This document shows, piece by piece, positions 1-11,163 of a DNA stretch of 64,000 nucleotides. Both the position numbers and the translations under genes were made by a program. The stretch's first letter is position 1; each line of letters begins with the position of its first letter. Under the pieces are notes generated by a model. It did not search any database. It had not been told where the DNA came from and was given only the letters and a program-made list of their open reading frames with translations. The DNA is from Prorocentrum cordatum (taxonomy: Eukaryota; Sar; Dinophyceae; Prorocentrales; Prorocentraceae), in NCBI GenBank assembly GCA_963575745.1, contig CAUYUJ010016137.1, positions 7,501 to 71,500 of the forward strand. Direction: 5' to 3'.

Positions 1-147
1 AACCCTTGTCGGAGGTGAGGGGGTGAGATCGAAGTGGAACGGAGAGCCCCCCTACCGGGAAATCGATTTCGGGCTCGTGTTCGTGCGTGCCGTGCGTGCG
101 GGCGAGGCGAAGCTGCGTGAGCGGGCGAGAAGTAAGTCTCCTGTAGC

Positions 148-530
148 TGAGGCGCGGCCGGACCAAATGATTCCGAACTGGCGTCCGGTGGCCTGCGGTG
201 TCCTGCCGGTGTCCCGCCTCCGGCTGAGGCGCGGCCGAACCAAATGGTATCGGACCGGCGTCCGGTGGCCCGCGGTGTCCCGCCGGTGTCCCGCCTCCGG
301 CTGAGGCGCGGCCGGACCAAATGATTCCGGACCGGCGTCCACTGGCCCGCGGTGTCCCGCCTCTGGCTGAGGCGCGGCCAGACCAAATGATTCCGGACTG
401 GCGTCCAGAGGCCCGCGGTGTCCCGCCTGTGTCCCGCCTCTGGCTGAGGCGCGGCCGGACCAAATGATTCCGGACCGGCGTCCGGTGGCCCGCGGTGTCC
501 CGCCGGTGTCCCGCCATGTCCCGTCGGTGT
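148..530. repeat. Tandem repeat, 66-77 bp unit, five copies
   Basis: Units start at about 148, 225, 302, 368 and 445 with the phrase TGAGGCGCGGCC and then CCAAATG. Four spacings are 77 bp and one is 66 bp. Each unit ends in short GGTGTCCCGC repeats. It lies inside D3. Confidence 0.85.
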
Positions 531-533
531 CCC

Positions 534-534
<1 letters not shown>

Positions 535-584
<50 letters not shown>

Positions 585-804
585 CGATGATGATGATGCT
601 GCTGCTGATGATGATGATGTCGATGATGTTGATGATGATGATGGTGATGGTGGTGATTATGATGGTGTCCCGATGATGCTGATGAAGATGATGATGTTGA
701 CGATGTTGGTGATGATGATGATGATGATGGTGAGAGTGGTGATGATGATGGTGTCCCGATGATGAGGATGAAGATGCTGCTGATGATGATGATGTCGATG
801 GTGT

Positions 805-836
<32 letters not shown>

Positions 837-938
837 GTGATGGTGGTGATGATGATGGTGTCCCGGTGATGCTGATGATGATGATTTTAACGATGTTGGT
901 GATGATGTTGATGATGATGTTGCTGATGATGGTGTCCC

Positions 939-981
<43 letters not shown>

Positions 982-1640
982 TTGATGTTGATGATCATGA
1001 TGATGATGATGGTGATGTTGATGATCATGATGATGTTGATAATGATGCCATGGTGAAATGATGATGATGGTGTCCTGATGATGATGATGGTGATGATGCG
1101 GTTGATGATGATGCTGATAATGAGGATGGTGATGGTCATGATGATGATGATGATGTCCCGATGATGATGTTGATGATGATGACGATGACGGTGTCCCGAT
1201 GATGATGTTGATGACGATGATGAGGTGCTGATGATGATTTTGATGATGGTGGCCCGGTGATGATGCTGATGTTGATGATGATGGTGTCTCAATGATGATG
1301 ATGGTGATGATGATGATGATGGTGTCCCGATGATGATGGTGTCCCGATGATGATAATGGTGATGATGATGTTGTTGATGATGGTGTCCCGATGATGATGT
1401 TGATGATGTTGTTCATGGTGATGATGAGATGATGCTGATGGTGGTGTTCCGATGATGATGCTGGTGACCCGATGATGATGATGTTGATTATGATGATGAT
1501 GGTGACGATGATGGCTTTCCGATGATGATGATGGTGGTGATGATTATGTTGATGATGATGGTGATGAGGTGATGATGATGATGATGGTGCCCCCAATGAT
1601 GATGATGATGTTGTTGTTGACGTTGATGTTGAAGATGATG
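535..1640. repeat. GAT/ATG trinucleotide array with interspersed GTGTCCCG
   Basis: The first about 48 bases are pure GAT repeats. The rest is degenerate GAT/GTT/GGT repeats punctuated by GGTGTCCCGATGATG about every 70-130 bp. Reverse-strand frames give histidine/isoleucine runs, which I treat as repeat translation and not as a gene. Confidence 0.9.
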
Positions 1641-1890
1641 ATGACGTTGATTGTGAGATCGATTGTGATATCGATAGTGAGATCGATAGTGAGACCGAAT
1701 ATGAGATCGATTGTGAGATCGATAGTGAGATCGATAGTGAGATCGATTGTGAGATCGATAGTCAGATCGATCGAATGAAATAGATCGAGTGAGATCGATT
1801 GTGAGATGAATCGAGTGAGATCGATCGAGCGAGACCGATAGTGAGATCGATAGTGAGATCGATAGTGAAGCCGATCGAGTGAGACGTTGG
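1641..1890. repeat. GTGAGATCGATA 12-bp-type tandem array
   Basis: This is a run of GTGAGATCGATAGTGAGATC phrases. Its reverse complement, CGATCTCACTAT, is the main interior unit of the D copies at 2640 and 60810, confirming that D3 is in opposite orientation. Confidence 0.9.
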
Positions 1891-1941
1891 TTCCTCCCCC
1901 CCCCCCCCGAACCTCCTTATCACCCCAAGGGTGATCGTATA

Positions 1942-2579
1942 GGAAAACTATGCAATATTCGCGTCCCCGGAGCCATAAACCATCGTATATTACCTAATAC
2001 TCGCGCCACCGGAGCCATAAACCCTCGTAAGTTAATGTTGACCATCGCGTGAAGTCTCGACATTGCTTCACGTCAGCGTCCAGACATCCAAACACAGCTC
2101 TGGCAAGTCCCATTCTTAGAGAGGGGGGCCAGCGGCATGAGAGCGAAGCCCTTATGGATATGCTTCCATATTTCATGGGTGTGAGATTTCCACGACACTT
2201 CCTATTTGTTCACATCTTTTTATGAAAGTCAACGGGTATTTGCATTTGTTTCGAATTGCCTTTCCTGACGAATCCACCATCGACCTTGCAGCGGTGTGTG
2301 TCGGGCTCTCTCGCTTCGTGCAAAGCAACAGTAAGGGCCCCCTGACGCATCAAGCCCAAGATGCGTGCATTTGTATGACGACGTCCCTGCGTTTCTGGCC
2401 TTCCAGGCTAGGGAGAAAACGTGCCCAAATACAATGTTTGGGAGGGGCGTTCAGTGGACCACCCCCGGCGTCCGTTCCCCCCCCCCGCGCCCGCCCGAGC
2501 GCGGTAGCGGAATCGCGCGGCAGCGCCATTAGACAGTTCCTAGACACAGGAAGTCCACAACAGCAGCAATAATAAAACC
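1942..2579. other. Spacer between inverted D copies
   Basis: This stretch separates D3 and D1. It holds a two-unit repeat with a 42-bp offset (CGGAGCCATAAACC at about 1968 and 2010). The rest shows no recognisable domain, and the short frames do not resemble known proteins. Confidence 0.5.
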
Positions 2580-3362
2580 TATACGACCACCCTTCGGGTG
2601 ATAAGGAGGTTGTGGGGGGGGGAGAGGGGGGGAACCAACATCTGACTCAGTCGATCTCACTATCGATCTCACTCAACGGGACATCACGGGACACCACGGG
2701 ACACTTGTCGATCTCACTATCGATCTCACTCAACGGGACACCACGGGACACCACGGGACACCACGGGACACCTGTCGATTTCACTATCGATCTCACCATC
2801 GATCTCACTTTTTGGGACACCACGGGACACCTCGGGGCACCTCATCGATCTCAGTATCGATCTCAGTATCGATCTCACTATCGATCTCAATATCGATCTC
2901 ACTCAACGGGACACCACGGGACACCACGGGACACTATGGGACACCGCGGGACACCGCGAGCCACCGCCAGACGGACGGACGGACGGGCGGGCGGGGGAGA
3001 ATCATTTGTCTTGACTTCGCCCTAGCAACAGCGGGCACCACGGGACACCACGGGACACCGCGAGCCACCGCCGGACGGGCGGGCGGGGGAGAATCATCTG
3101 TCTTGATTTCGCCCTAGCAACAGCGGACACCAAGGGACGCCACGGGACACCAAGGGGCGCCGCGGGACACCGCGGGCCACCGCCAGACGGGCAGGAGGGG
3201 GAGAATCATTTGTCCTGACTTCGCCCTAGCAACGGCGGGTTCATTCCTGTCGCGCGCCCACGTAGCTTCGCATCGCCCGCACGCACGACACGAACGAAAC
3301 GAAACGATTTCCCGGTTGGGGGTCTCCGTTTCACTGCGATCTCACCCCCCCAAACTCTGAAT
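2580..3362 (+). repeat. Composite repeat family D, copy D1
   Basis: It starts with TATACGACCACCCTTCGGG, followed by GATAAGGAGG and a G tract. The interior alternates CGATCTCACTAT phrases with ACGGGACACC 10-mers. The tail has three repeats of a block containing GACTTCGCCCTAGCAAC, then a constant end with CGATTTCCCGGTTGGGGG. D2 (60748) has the same order. Confidence 0.85.
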
Positions 3363-3411
3363 TACAATAAACACGAAACTACGAATACTCACACGATGCT
3401 CACACTAATCA

Positions 3412-4115
3412 TTTTAAGACTGATCGCTCCTATCCGCTCACGTGCCCGTCATCACGTATATCCCAAACCCTTGGTACCCGCCCTCGTCGTCTTCGATCGT
3501 ACCCCCCTTAGGGGTATATCTTCCTCACCTGCCACGTGCATCTAGCGCAGCCCTTAAAACAGCGGGATGAGGGATGGAAGGATGGAGCATGAAGGGGAAG
3601 GGATAAGGATGGAAGGGGCGGGTGGAAGGGGGAGGGGAAGAGTAGAGCACGAGAGAAATGCGCAGGAGATTGGCCAGGAGCAGAAAACACGTGGCAGAAC
3701 CAAACGGGCAGACCGGGCGGGCAGACGCTAGCGGGCGGGTCGGGAAGGCGGGCCCAGGCGGCCAGGTTGAGCAGGCGGGCTGCTGAAACGTGAGTCCTGT
3801 ATCTATCGCGAGGAAGTCTCGAGCGATAGCGCGATTCTCGAGTACATCGTGAGAAAGGCCAAAGCTTGTGTAAGAGCTTAAATTGCGAGATGTCCCGCGC
3901 GAGAGCACGATTCCTGCAAGAGCGTAAATTGCGAGAGGGAGTCCCGCGGGACAGCGCGGTTGGTGAATACATTGTGAGGACGTATCGGGCGAGAACCGTT
4001 GTTGTTAAATCGCGGCCCCACAACACAATCTGGTGACACCTCACTTCCCCTTGTACAGAAACCAGGGTGCGAGCCCCGGGAAAGTACAATGCTTACCGGA
4101 AGGGGGGATGAAGCA
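3412..4115 (+). repeat. Dispersed repeat family E, copy E1
   Basis: Shared landmarks, in order, are TTTAAGACTG, CGTATATCCCAAACCC, a TTAGGGGTATATCTTCCTCACC block, an AGRAGG-rich block, ACACGTGGCAGAACCA, GGGCGGGTCGGGAAGGCGGG, and a series of GAGGAAGTC ... GCGCGATTCC phrases about 50 bp apart. The end reads CAGGGTGCGAGCCCCGGG. All occur again in E2-E8. Frames through it are not conserved, so I do not call genes. Confidence 0.75.
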
Positions 4116-4142
4116 TACTGGTTTTTTGACACAAGAAACAAA

Positions 4143-4690
4143 ACAACGACAGTAACAACAACAATTGTATTAGGACTGTTCGCTCTGATCTGCTCGCGTC
4201 GCATTCAACACGTATATCAACAACCCTCGATGCCCGCCCCTTTCGTCTTCGATGGAACCCCCGTAGTGGTATATCTTTCTCACCTGAAGCGTGCATTTCG
4301 TGCAGCCCCTAAGGCAAAGGAAGGGAGGACGTGTGGAAGGAAGGGACAAGGGGGAGGGAGCAGAATTGAGCACGAAGGGGAGTAGCAGGAATCGCGAGGC
4401 AGTCTCGAGCGATAACGCGATTCCATAATAAATCGTAAGGGAAATCCACAACGAGAACGTGATTCCTGAGCGTCGAGGGCGCAGCATCTGAAACAACTGC
4501 CAGGAAATCCAACGCGAGAGCGCGACTCCGGTATACATTGCCAGGACTCCCGCGCGAGAGCGCGATTGTGAGGACGCATCAGGTGGGAACCGCTGTCGTT
4601 GAGAACTGGGAGCCAGGGGCGCAGTTTGGTGAAACTTCACTTAGGTTGTGAACCCTGGGAAACGCACTCTAATTGAAAAACAAAATGATT
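4143..4690 (+). repeat. Family E, copy E2 (internally deleted)
   Basis: It begins with ACAACAACAATTG and GGACTGTTCGCTCTG, and has the CGTATATC and CTCGATGCCCGCC landmarks. It then jumps from the AGGAGG-rich block straight to the GAGGCAGTCTCGAGCG phrases, lacking the ACACGTGGCAG and GGCGGGTCGG segment. Confidence 0.7.
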
Positions 4691-4724
4691 ACAGCAGGGG
4701 ACCCTTTATAACCAAAACTCGACA

Positions 4725-5285
4725 GTCATGGTAAACATGTTCGCAATTATCTGCTCGCGTGCCAAGCAACATGTATATCCGAATGCCCTCGATACCCGCC
4801 CTCTTCGTCTTCGATCACACCTCCCTTGCAGGTCTATCTTCCTTACCGGCCACGCGTAGTTGGCGCAGCCCTCCCAAAACAACGGATAGAGGAGGGAAGA
4901 GACAAAGGGAAAAGAGAAGGATGGATCGAGAGAGAAAAACAGAGAGAGAGAGAATAACAGGAGAGGGGGTCAAGCGTAGGAAAGCAAGCCGCTGAACCAG
5001 ACCGGCATGTCAGGCGGGCGGGCCCTAACAGGCGGCACGCTGAAGCGGCGGTCCTGCATGAATCGCGGGAAACTCACTAACGATAGCGCAATTCCCAAAT
5101 ATCTTGCGAGGAAATCAACAGCGAGAGCGTGATTCCTGGGTGTCGAGGTCGCGGCGTTCGAATGAAAAGCGAGAGGGTCTTACGCGAGAAAGCGATTCCT
5201 GATTACGTTGTGGGGAACTCCCGCGTGAGATCGCAATTCCGAACGAATTGTGCCAGGCGGGAGACGCTGTTGCTCAATTCTCACG
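4725..5285 (+). repeat. Family E, copy E3
   Basis: TCTGCTCGCGTGCC, CCCTCGATACCCGCCC and AGGCGGGCGGGCC landmarks are present in E1 order, as are several AGCGAGAGCGTGATTCC-type phrases. It abuts E4 tail to tail. Confidence 0.7.
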
Positions 5286-5289
5286 ATTG

Positions 5290-6065
5290 AAAAATAATCA
5301 TTTTTGGCCCCCCCCCCTCTGGGGCACATGGTGTTTTTCAATTGAAATGCCCATCCCGGGGCCCGCACACTGCATTCATCCGGGAAAATTCTAAGTTTCA
5401 GAATTAAGCCCCCGGCCACCGAGTTACAACAATCACGGCTCCCGCCTGATACTTCCTCACAGTATTTTCCCAAATCTCGCTCTCGCGCGGGACTTCCTCA
5501 AAATATACATAGGGATCGCGCTCTCGCGTGGGACTTCCTCGAAATGTAATTAGACGCCGCGCCCTCGACACTCAGGAATGGCGCTCTCGCAAATTATGGG
5601 TTTCCTTACGATTTATTTGGAAGTGCGCTGTTGCTCGAGACTTCCTCGCGATACATGCAGGACGCACGCTGCAACAACCCGTCTGCTCGACCTGGCCGCC
5701 TGGGCCCGCCTTCCCGACCGCACGTTAGGGCTGATCCTCCCGATCAGCCCGTTTGGTTCTGCCACGTGATTTCTGCTCCTAGCCCCCTTCCTGCTACTCT
5801 CTCTCTCTCTCTCTTTATCTCGTGCTCCATCCTCCTCGCTCCCGCGCGTCCCTTCTTGCCACCCGTCCTCTTTTCCCCTGCCACATGGGCTGCAGGAGAA
5901 CACGTTGCAGGGAAGAACAATACAAACCCCCAAGTTGGGTACGATCGAAAACGAAGAGGGTGGGTATCGAGGGTTTGGTATATACGTGTTGAATGGCACT
6001 CGTGCATGTAACAGCGATCAGTCTTAAAACTACTGTTGTTGCTGAATTCTCACTTCCAGAAAATA
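5290..6065 (-). repeat. Family E, copy E4 (inverted)
   Basis: All landmarks are reverse-complemented: CTCGAGACTTCCTCGCGAT, GGCCGCCTGGGCCCGCC, TGGTTCTGCCACGTG, a TC-rich block, then AACGAAGAGGGTGGGTATCG and CAGTCTTAAAA at the far end. E3 and E4 form an imperfect inverted pair. Confidence 0.75.
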
Positions 6066-6069
6066 AATG

Positions 6070-6519
6070 TTGTTGATCCCCCTCCCCCAAGACCATTGCA
6101 TCAGTTCACTCGTAATGCATCTCCTGGGGCTCGCACCCTGTGTTTGACAAGGGAAAGCGACATGTAACCAAACTGCACCCCCAGCCCCAGGTTCTCAACA
6201 CCAGCGGCTCCCGCCTGATACTTCCCCACAAGCTATGCAGAAATCGCGCTCTAGCGTGGGAACACTTCACACTGTATTCAGACGCCGCGCCCTCGATACT
6301 AAGGAATGGCGCTCTCGCTGTTGATTTCCTCATGATTGATTTGGGAAACGCGCAGTCGCTCGAGACTTCCTCGCGATTCATGCGAGATGCACGCTTCAGC
6401 AACCCGCCTGCTCGAAATGGCCGCCTGGGCCCGCCTTCCCCACCCGCCTGTCAGGGTCTGCCCGCCCGATCTGCCTGTCTGGTTCTGCCACGTGTTTTCT
6501 GCTCCTAGCTCCTTTCTTG

Positions 6520-6558
<39 letters not shown>

Positions 6559-7110
6559 ATCTAACTCTCGTGTTCCGTCCTCCTCGCTTCCAATTGTCCC
6601 TTTCCCTTCCCCGTCCAGCGGACGGCAGGAGCGCGGCCGCTGAGGCGCAGGGCGTGGCTCGGAAAGCTGGGGCCTGGTGTGGGCCGTGGGGTGCCTGGCC
6701 GTTCGGGGCGCCTGCGGCGCGGCCGCTGGCGGCTGCTGGGGTCTCGGCCCCCGCGGGTTGGCGTGTCGCTTGGCCATGGCCTCCCTCCCCGGGGGGCCAC
6801 TGCCTGGGCGGCTTGCCCTTCGAGGTGTCTGCGGGATCCTCTTCGCCGCCTCGGTGGACCGCCGATGCGCCATCCAGATACTCACTGGCTTCAGGCCGCT
6901 TGCTCATCTCGTCTCATCTCATCCGTCTTCTAGTCCGCTGCCGCGCGGGCTGCACGACCCACACGTTGCAGGAAAGAATGATCTACCCCAAGGGGGGGTA
7001 CGATCGAGGACGAAGAGGGCGCGTTTCGAGGGTTTGGGAGAAACGCTTTGAACGGCAAGCGAGCAGATCAGAGCGGACAGTCTTAAAAGGAGTGTTGTTG
7101 CTGTTGTTGT
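6070..7110 (-). repeat. Family E, copy E5 (inverted, with internal unique block)
   Basis: The copy reads in the same reverse order as E4 and ends with GACAGTCTTAAAAGG. After the CT dinucleotide run (about 6520-6556) there is an extra GC-rich block (about 6600-6930) not seen in other E copies, either an insertion or captured DNA. Confidence 0.7.
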
Positions 7111-7114
7111 AAAC

Positions 7115-7475
7115 AGGGGGCCAGATGCCCAAGCTAAGGGACAATATTCTCATTTAAGAACAAGGTACGAGCCCCTAGAAGGGCACTTCAAAGAAAACGC
7201 AAAAGGTGCACCAGACGGGGGGCTAAACATGATTGCTTCTGCCAAGTGAGAATTCACGGCTCCTGCCCCATACTTCCTTGCACTTGATTGAGAAGTCGGG
7301 CGTTCGCCAGAGACTTCCTTGCAATTTACCGAAAGATCGCGCTCGCCTGAGACTTTCTCGCGCATTATTCACGAATCGCTCTCGGCTCTGTGGAATCGCG
7401 CTCTTGCTCAGACTTCCTCTAGGCTTGTTCAGGCACCGCGCTCTCGCCTGAGACTTTTGTGCCGCCTCATCTTGC
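7115..7475 (-). repeat. Family E, partial copy E6
   Basis: It carries the GTACGAGCCCC tail and five GCGCTCTCGCCTGAGACTT-type phrases, but not the CACGTGG or CCCGCC segments. Confidence 0.6.
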
Positions 7476-7880
7476 TGATCCTTTTTGCTGGTCCATCTCG
7501 TCCTCGACCGGGGATCTACTTCGCAGGATACTGCACCCTGACCTGGGTCAGTGCACCCCTGGCTCTGCAGTATCCTGTAATATCCGGCGCTCTGACTGAC
7601 CCCCGACTGCAGTAACCCCGTCTCTTGAGCCCCGACTCCCCCCTCCCACCGGCCCTCGACCCACCCGCGGGTTTTATGTTGCATCCTCGGGACCTTGTCT
7701 GTCCCGTGGCGGCCCTATCCGCGTCGAATCCGTGTCGAGTCCATGTCGGCCTCGCTGGATCCGTGTCGAATCCGCGTCGAATCTACGCCAAATCCGCGTC
7801 GAGTCGAGTCCGCATCGAGCCCGCGTCGGGCACAAGAAAAGACACCAATTTGGGGGACAGGCGAGGTCCCCCGAAGAGGA
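7476..7880. other. Non-genic spacer with a hairpin and a CGTCGAATCC array
   Basis: Perfect 12-bp arms (CAGGATACTGCA, 7524-7535, and its complement, 7566-7577) flank a smaller CTGACCTGGGTCAG stem. From 7718 to 7830 there are repeated TCCGCGTCGAATC phrases. No protein domain is recognised. Confidence 0.6.
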
Positions 7881-7955
7881 CAGGAGGAGGAGGAGGAGGA
7901 GGAGGAGGAGCAGGAGGAGGAGGAGGAGGAGGAGGAGGATGAGGAGGAGGCGAGG
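7881..7955. repeat. GGA trinucleotide array
   Basis: This is a near-pure GGA run with one AGC interruption. Confidence 0.9.
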
Positions 7956-7984
7956 GTTGCTGTAATCGCCATGCCCTGACGTGA

Positions 7985-8010
7985 CCCGCGCCCGCGCGCG
8001 CGGGCGCGGG
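7985..8010. repeat. 26-bp perfect GC palindrome
   Basis: CCCGCGCCCGCGC is followed at once by its exact reverse complement with no loop. Confidence 0.85.
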
Positions 8011-8187
8011 AGGGCGGGCGCGCGCACCCCCTGGATGGTCCGCATCACCTCGCGGCGGCAACGGGGGGAGAGGGGGGCGCACGACCGCCGGGGCTGGCCC
8101 GCCCGCCTCCCCCGCTCCGGGGCACGCTCGGGCTCCCAGCCCCCCTCTCCGCCCCCCCCCCCCAGAGAACTGCGCGGCTTTGAAGCC

Positions 8188-8340
8188 AGATCCGTCTCAC
8201 AGAACAAGACACACAAAAAACTGCGTGCGGTCAGAGCCAGCTCCGGCTAAAAAAAACACGTGTTTTGGAAGCCGGATCCGGCTTCAACAACACGCAGCTC
8301 TCTTTCAAGCCAGGGTCAGCTTCAAAAACGCGCAGTTCTC
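8188..8340. repeat. Degenerate 35-45 bp tandem repeat, about four units
   Basis: Units share AGCCAGNTCCGGCTTCA-like and ACACGCAGTTCTC-like phrases. Two palindromes sit inside it: AAAACACGTGTTTT, and GAAGCCGGATCCGGCTTC at 8268-8285. Confidence 0.6.
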
Positions 8341-8487
8341 CTCAGCTGGGGAACCCAATAGGTACAGATACCGCTACTCCCCGGACCTCTCCTGGGGTGT
8401 GCTCTGACCAGGACTTGGAGGCGATTCCAGCGGTGGCGACGAGGGCCGCCCAGGAGGCCGAAAAAAGGGAGAAAAAAGGCAGAGGTA

Positions 8488-8662
8488 CAGTTGGGCTGCT
8501 GAAGTGAGGAACGCTAAATAAGTAAATAAGGAACGAAGCCCCTCTGTAGCTTCAAAAAAGCCTGGGTGCACGAGAAGGGCTAGAGGAACAACCGCGGAAG
8601 GACATAAGGAACATCGAGCCCCGTCCGAATCCAAACTGTTCCTTATTTCAACGTCTTGACTG
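8488..8662. mobile_element. TA-flanked MITE family A, copy A1 (175 bp)
   Basis: TA (8486-8487) precedes CAGTTGGGCTGCTGAAG, and the element ends CTTGACTG before TA (8663-8664). The inverted termini and internal AAGGAAC phrases align with A2 and A3 (176 bp each). CAGT/ACTG ends and TA duplication are the usual hallmarks of Tc1/mariner-derived non-autonomous elements. There is no transposase, so it is non-autonomous. A1 is the most diverged copy. Confidence 0.75.
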
Positions 8663-8664
8663 TA

Positions 8665-9900
8665 TGGGTACCTTTTCCTCCTGCGATCCGCCCTCCTCAT
8701 CCCTCCCCCATCCCGCTTCGCGCCTCGCCCGTCGCTGCTACATCGCTCCCTTGCTCCCATCGCGTCCCCCTCCCGCCCTCGCTCCCTCGCTCCCTCGCTC
8801 CTCGCGCGGCTCGCGGATTCCTCGTCGATCCTCCCTCCTCGCTCCGCTCTCCTCCCCCATTCCTCCCTCCTCGCTCGTCGCTGCTTGCTCACCCCCTCCC
8901 GACCTTCTTCCTCCTCAACCTGTGAAAAATCCGTCATGCCGCCTCCTGTCGCCTCCAGGGTACATCAAAAACGAAGGAGAGGCAAGCCCAAGCGGACAAA
9001 TACCAGCGGTGCCAAAATCTGGTGATCTCGAGAGCTGGCCATTCAGTCCACATGCACGCCAGCAGAAACCAATAGCCCCCCCAAAACGCCCCAGTCTACC
9101 CCAGAGAAGCCTGAGGAGTCCCCAAGGGCCCCATGAAGCCCCAAAGAGGCGCCCCAAAAATGCCGCCAGCGAGCCGCTGAGAGGGAGCATCACAGAGAAG
9201 GCATGGTGTGCTTACGTGCGTTCTGCTGGCAAAACTCGTCGGCAACAAAACGGCAGCCAAAATCGAATCAAAAGCACGGTAGTACAAACCAAAAACGAAA
9301 AAAAACATATCCCATCGCCCGGCGCCGTCTGGGAATTAGCCATTCCGAATCGCGGCGTTACGGGTCACCTCCCTTCCCCCCGGTAACGCCCGTTACGGCC
9401 AGGGGATCAAACATGGTTACAAAGACCTGGAGAGGAGGCCCCAAAGATACATCAATGATGACCCCCGGCCGCCACGCAACCACTATGAAACGATATGGCT
9501 GTACCGCGCGCAACCACCTCAAATCGGCTTCCCGCACGGATCCGGGATGATTCTACCGAACCCGTTCGGAGGCCTCGGTTTTAAGAACGCACTCTGCGTG
9601 TACGTCGATGCTGCGCTGGCATGGCGGCAAGGTCTGCTGGATGAGCATCCCACCTCCACCATCATCCTTCTCCTCCATCTCCCCCCTCCTGTTGAAGGAG
9701 GACCTCCTCGATCTCTTCCTTCTCCTCTCCCATCCAGCTATTACGAGCAACGAGTGTGTCTAGAAAGAGCACCTCGCCGTATCACCCTGGTCCCCCCAAG
9801 GGGGCAACACCGGATAGACTTCGTGCTCCTTCGATTACGTTTCTGATGCCTCTGCCTTCCGTAAATGACGGAGAGATTGGTGGCCCCCTGCCCAGAGTCC
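8665..9900. other. Non-genic region, C-rich then degenerate CCCCAAAG-type DNA
   Basis: 8670-8930 is TC-rich low-complexity sequence. 9060-9170 has CCCCAAGRGGCCCC-like phrases as in family F. The remainder to 9900 has no recognised feature, and open frames here overlap on both strands. Confidence 0.5.
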
Positions 9901-9974
9901 ACCCTTCGTGCGAAACGACACACACACACACACGCACCCCTCCTCCCCCAGATCCCCATATCCCTCAGACTTCC

Positions 9975-10033
9975 CCTGATCCTCCTCCTCCTCCTCCTCC
10001 TCCTCCTCCTGCTCCTCCTGCTCCTCCTGCGGA
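9975..10033. repeat. TCC trinucleotide array
   Basis: This is a run of CTCCTC with CTG interruptions. Confidence 0.85.
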
Positions 10034-10044
10034 AACCGCAGCCC

Positions 10045-10512
10045 CGGCACGCACCAAATCCCACCAGCCCTTTGGGCGTCGGTGGTTTAGGGCGTTTCCT
10101 CTTCCACCCCTCCTTCTTCCCCTCCGGAGAAGGGTTTGTCACTGTTCCCTATTAATAAACACCCCCTCCCCCAGGCGACTGGGGGCCAACCCGAGTCCAT
10201 GCCGACCCCCCCCATCATCCATTGGTATTTTTAAAAAACACTTCAAAACACACTTTGCCTCCAAATTCGGAACATGCGCAGCCAACCCGATGCGGCCCCC
10301 CCCACACCATCCTTGTCAAAAAACCATACAAGCAGTACACTTGGCGGCGGCGGCGGCGGCGGCTGCGGCGGCGGCGGCGGCGGCTGCGGCGGCTGCGGCT
10401 GCGGCGGCGGCGGCGGCGGCGGCGGGGGCGGGGCGACGGCGGCGGCGGCGGCTGCGGCGGCGGCGGTGCGGCGGCCGCGGCGGCGCGGCTGCGGCGGCGG
10501 CGGCCAGCGGGG

Positions 10513-10571
<59 letters not shown>

Positions 10572-11160
10572 ATAGGCCCCCAGTAGCTGCCCATCCAAAG
10601 ACGACTGCTGAATATGCTGAGGCTCGGGCCAGACTCGGGTGCTACGTATGTGTTGGGAGGGCGGGTGGGAGTGAACGAGACGGCTTGCGGGCGGGGAGCG
10701 GGTAACTTAACCCCTCCCCCTACCCCCTCCCCGTGGACCTGGACGGGGGGGGGGCCGAGAGCGGTCGGAACGTCCAAAACGGCCTCGGCGAGGAAGCCAA
10801 GATCAGTGATTTTACCATGGTTTTGGCCCCACGTTGGCCTGGGGGCAACCCTATTTGAAGCGCCGTTCTTTTTTGATAGATCTCCTCCACGATGGCCCAA
10901 AGAAGCGCCCAGGAGGCCCCAAAAGGTCCCAAGATGGCCCCAAACTTGCCCCAAGACGCCCCCAAAAGGCCCCCAGGAGGCCACCCAAAAAAGACCCTCA
11001 GCGGCCCAAAGAGGCCCCCCCCCGAGGCACCCAAAACCCCGAAAAGGCCCCCAAGATCGCCAAGATATCTCCAAGACGTCCCAAGAGGCCACCAGTAATC
11101 GCCCAAGAGATACCCCAAGAGGCTCCGAGAGGCATCCAAGAGACCTCTGGCCCTTGTGTT
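10045..11160 (+). repeat. Composite element family F, copy F3, with internal CGG array
   Basis: The head (CCCACCAGCCCTTTGGGCG, then GGTGGTTTAGGG) matches 49855. ACCCCTCCCCCTACCCCCTC at 10707 and AGATCAGTGATTTTACCATGG at 10800 match 49935 and 50100. The downstream part is the degenerate CCCAAGAGGCC minisatellite (10900-11150). Unlike F1 and F2, it contains a CGG array between head and middle. Confidence 0.7.
10339..10571. repeat. CGG/GGC trinucleotide array
   Basis: About 230 bp of GGC repeats has scattered TGC, GGG and ACG interruptions. The last about 50 bp are nearly pure. All six frames are open as poly-Ala, poly-Gly, poly-Arg or poly-Pro, so no gene is inferred. Confidence 0.95.
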
Positions 11161-11163
11161 TGC

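Larger units (their letters stand above)
1..1941 (-). repeat. Composite repeat family D, copy D3 (inverted)
   Basis: Both ends match copies at 2580-3362 and 60748-61797 in reverse orientation. The right end reads as the complement of TATACGAYCACCC, followed by a GGTGATAAGGAGG-type stem and a poly-G tract. The left end carries the complement of the shared tail (GATTTCCCGGT ... CTCACCCC ... CCTCCGA). Between the ends lie a roughly 77-bp tandem array, a long GAT array and a GTGAGATCGATA array. The interior is much longer than in D1 because of the GAT expansion. No coding capacity is credible. Confidence 0.8.

Noticed and set aside
52-1596. 514-codon minus-strand open frame, His/Ile/Ser-rich
   Set aside because: It is the translation of the GAT array and the 77-bp tandem repeat, and overlapping frames are equally open.
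4063-4085. tRNA T-arm (GGTGCGAGCCCCGG)
   Set aside because: No cloverleaf arms are found around it; the phrase is part of repeat family E.
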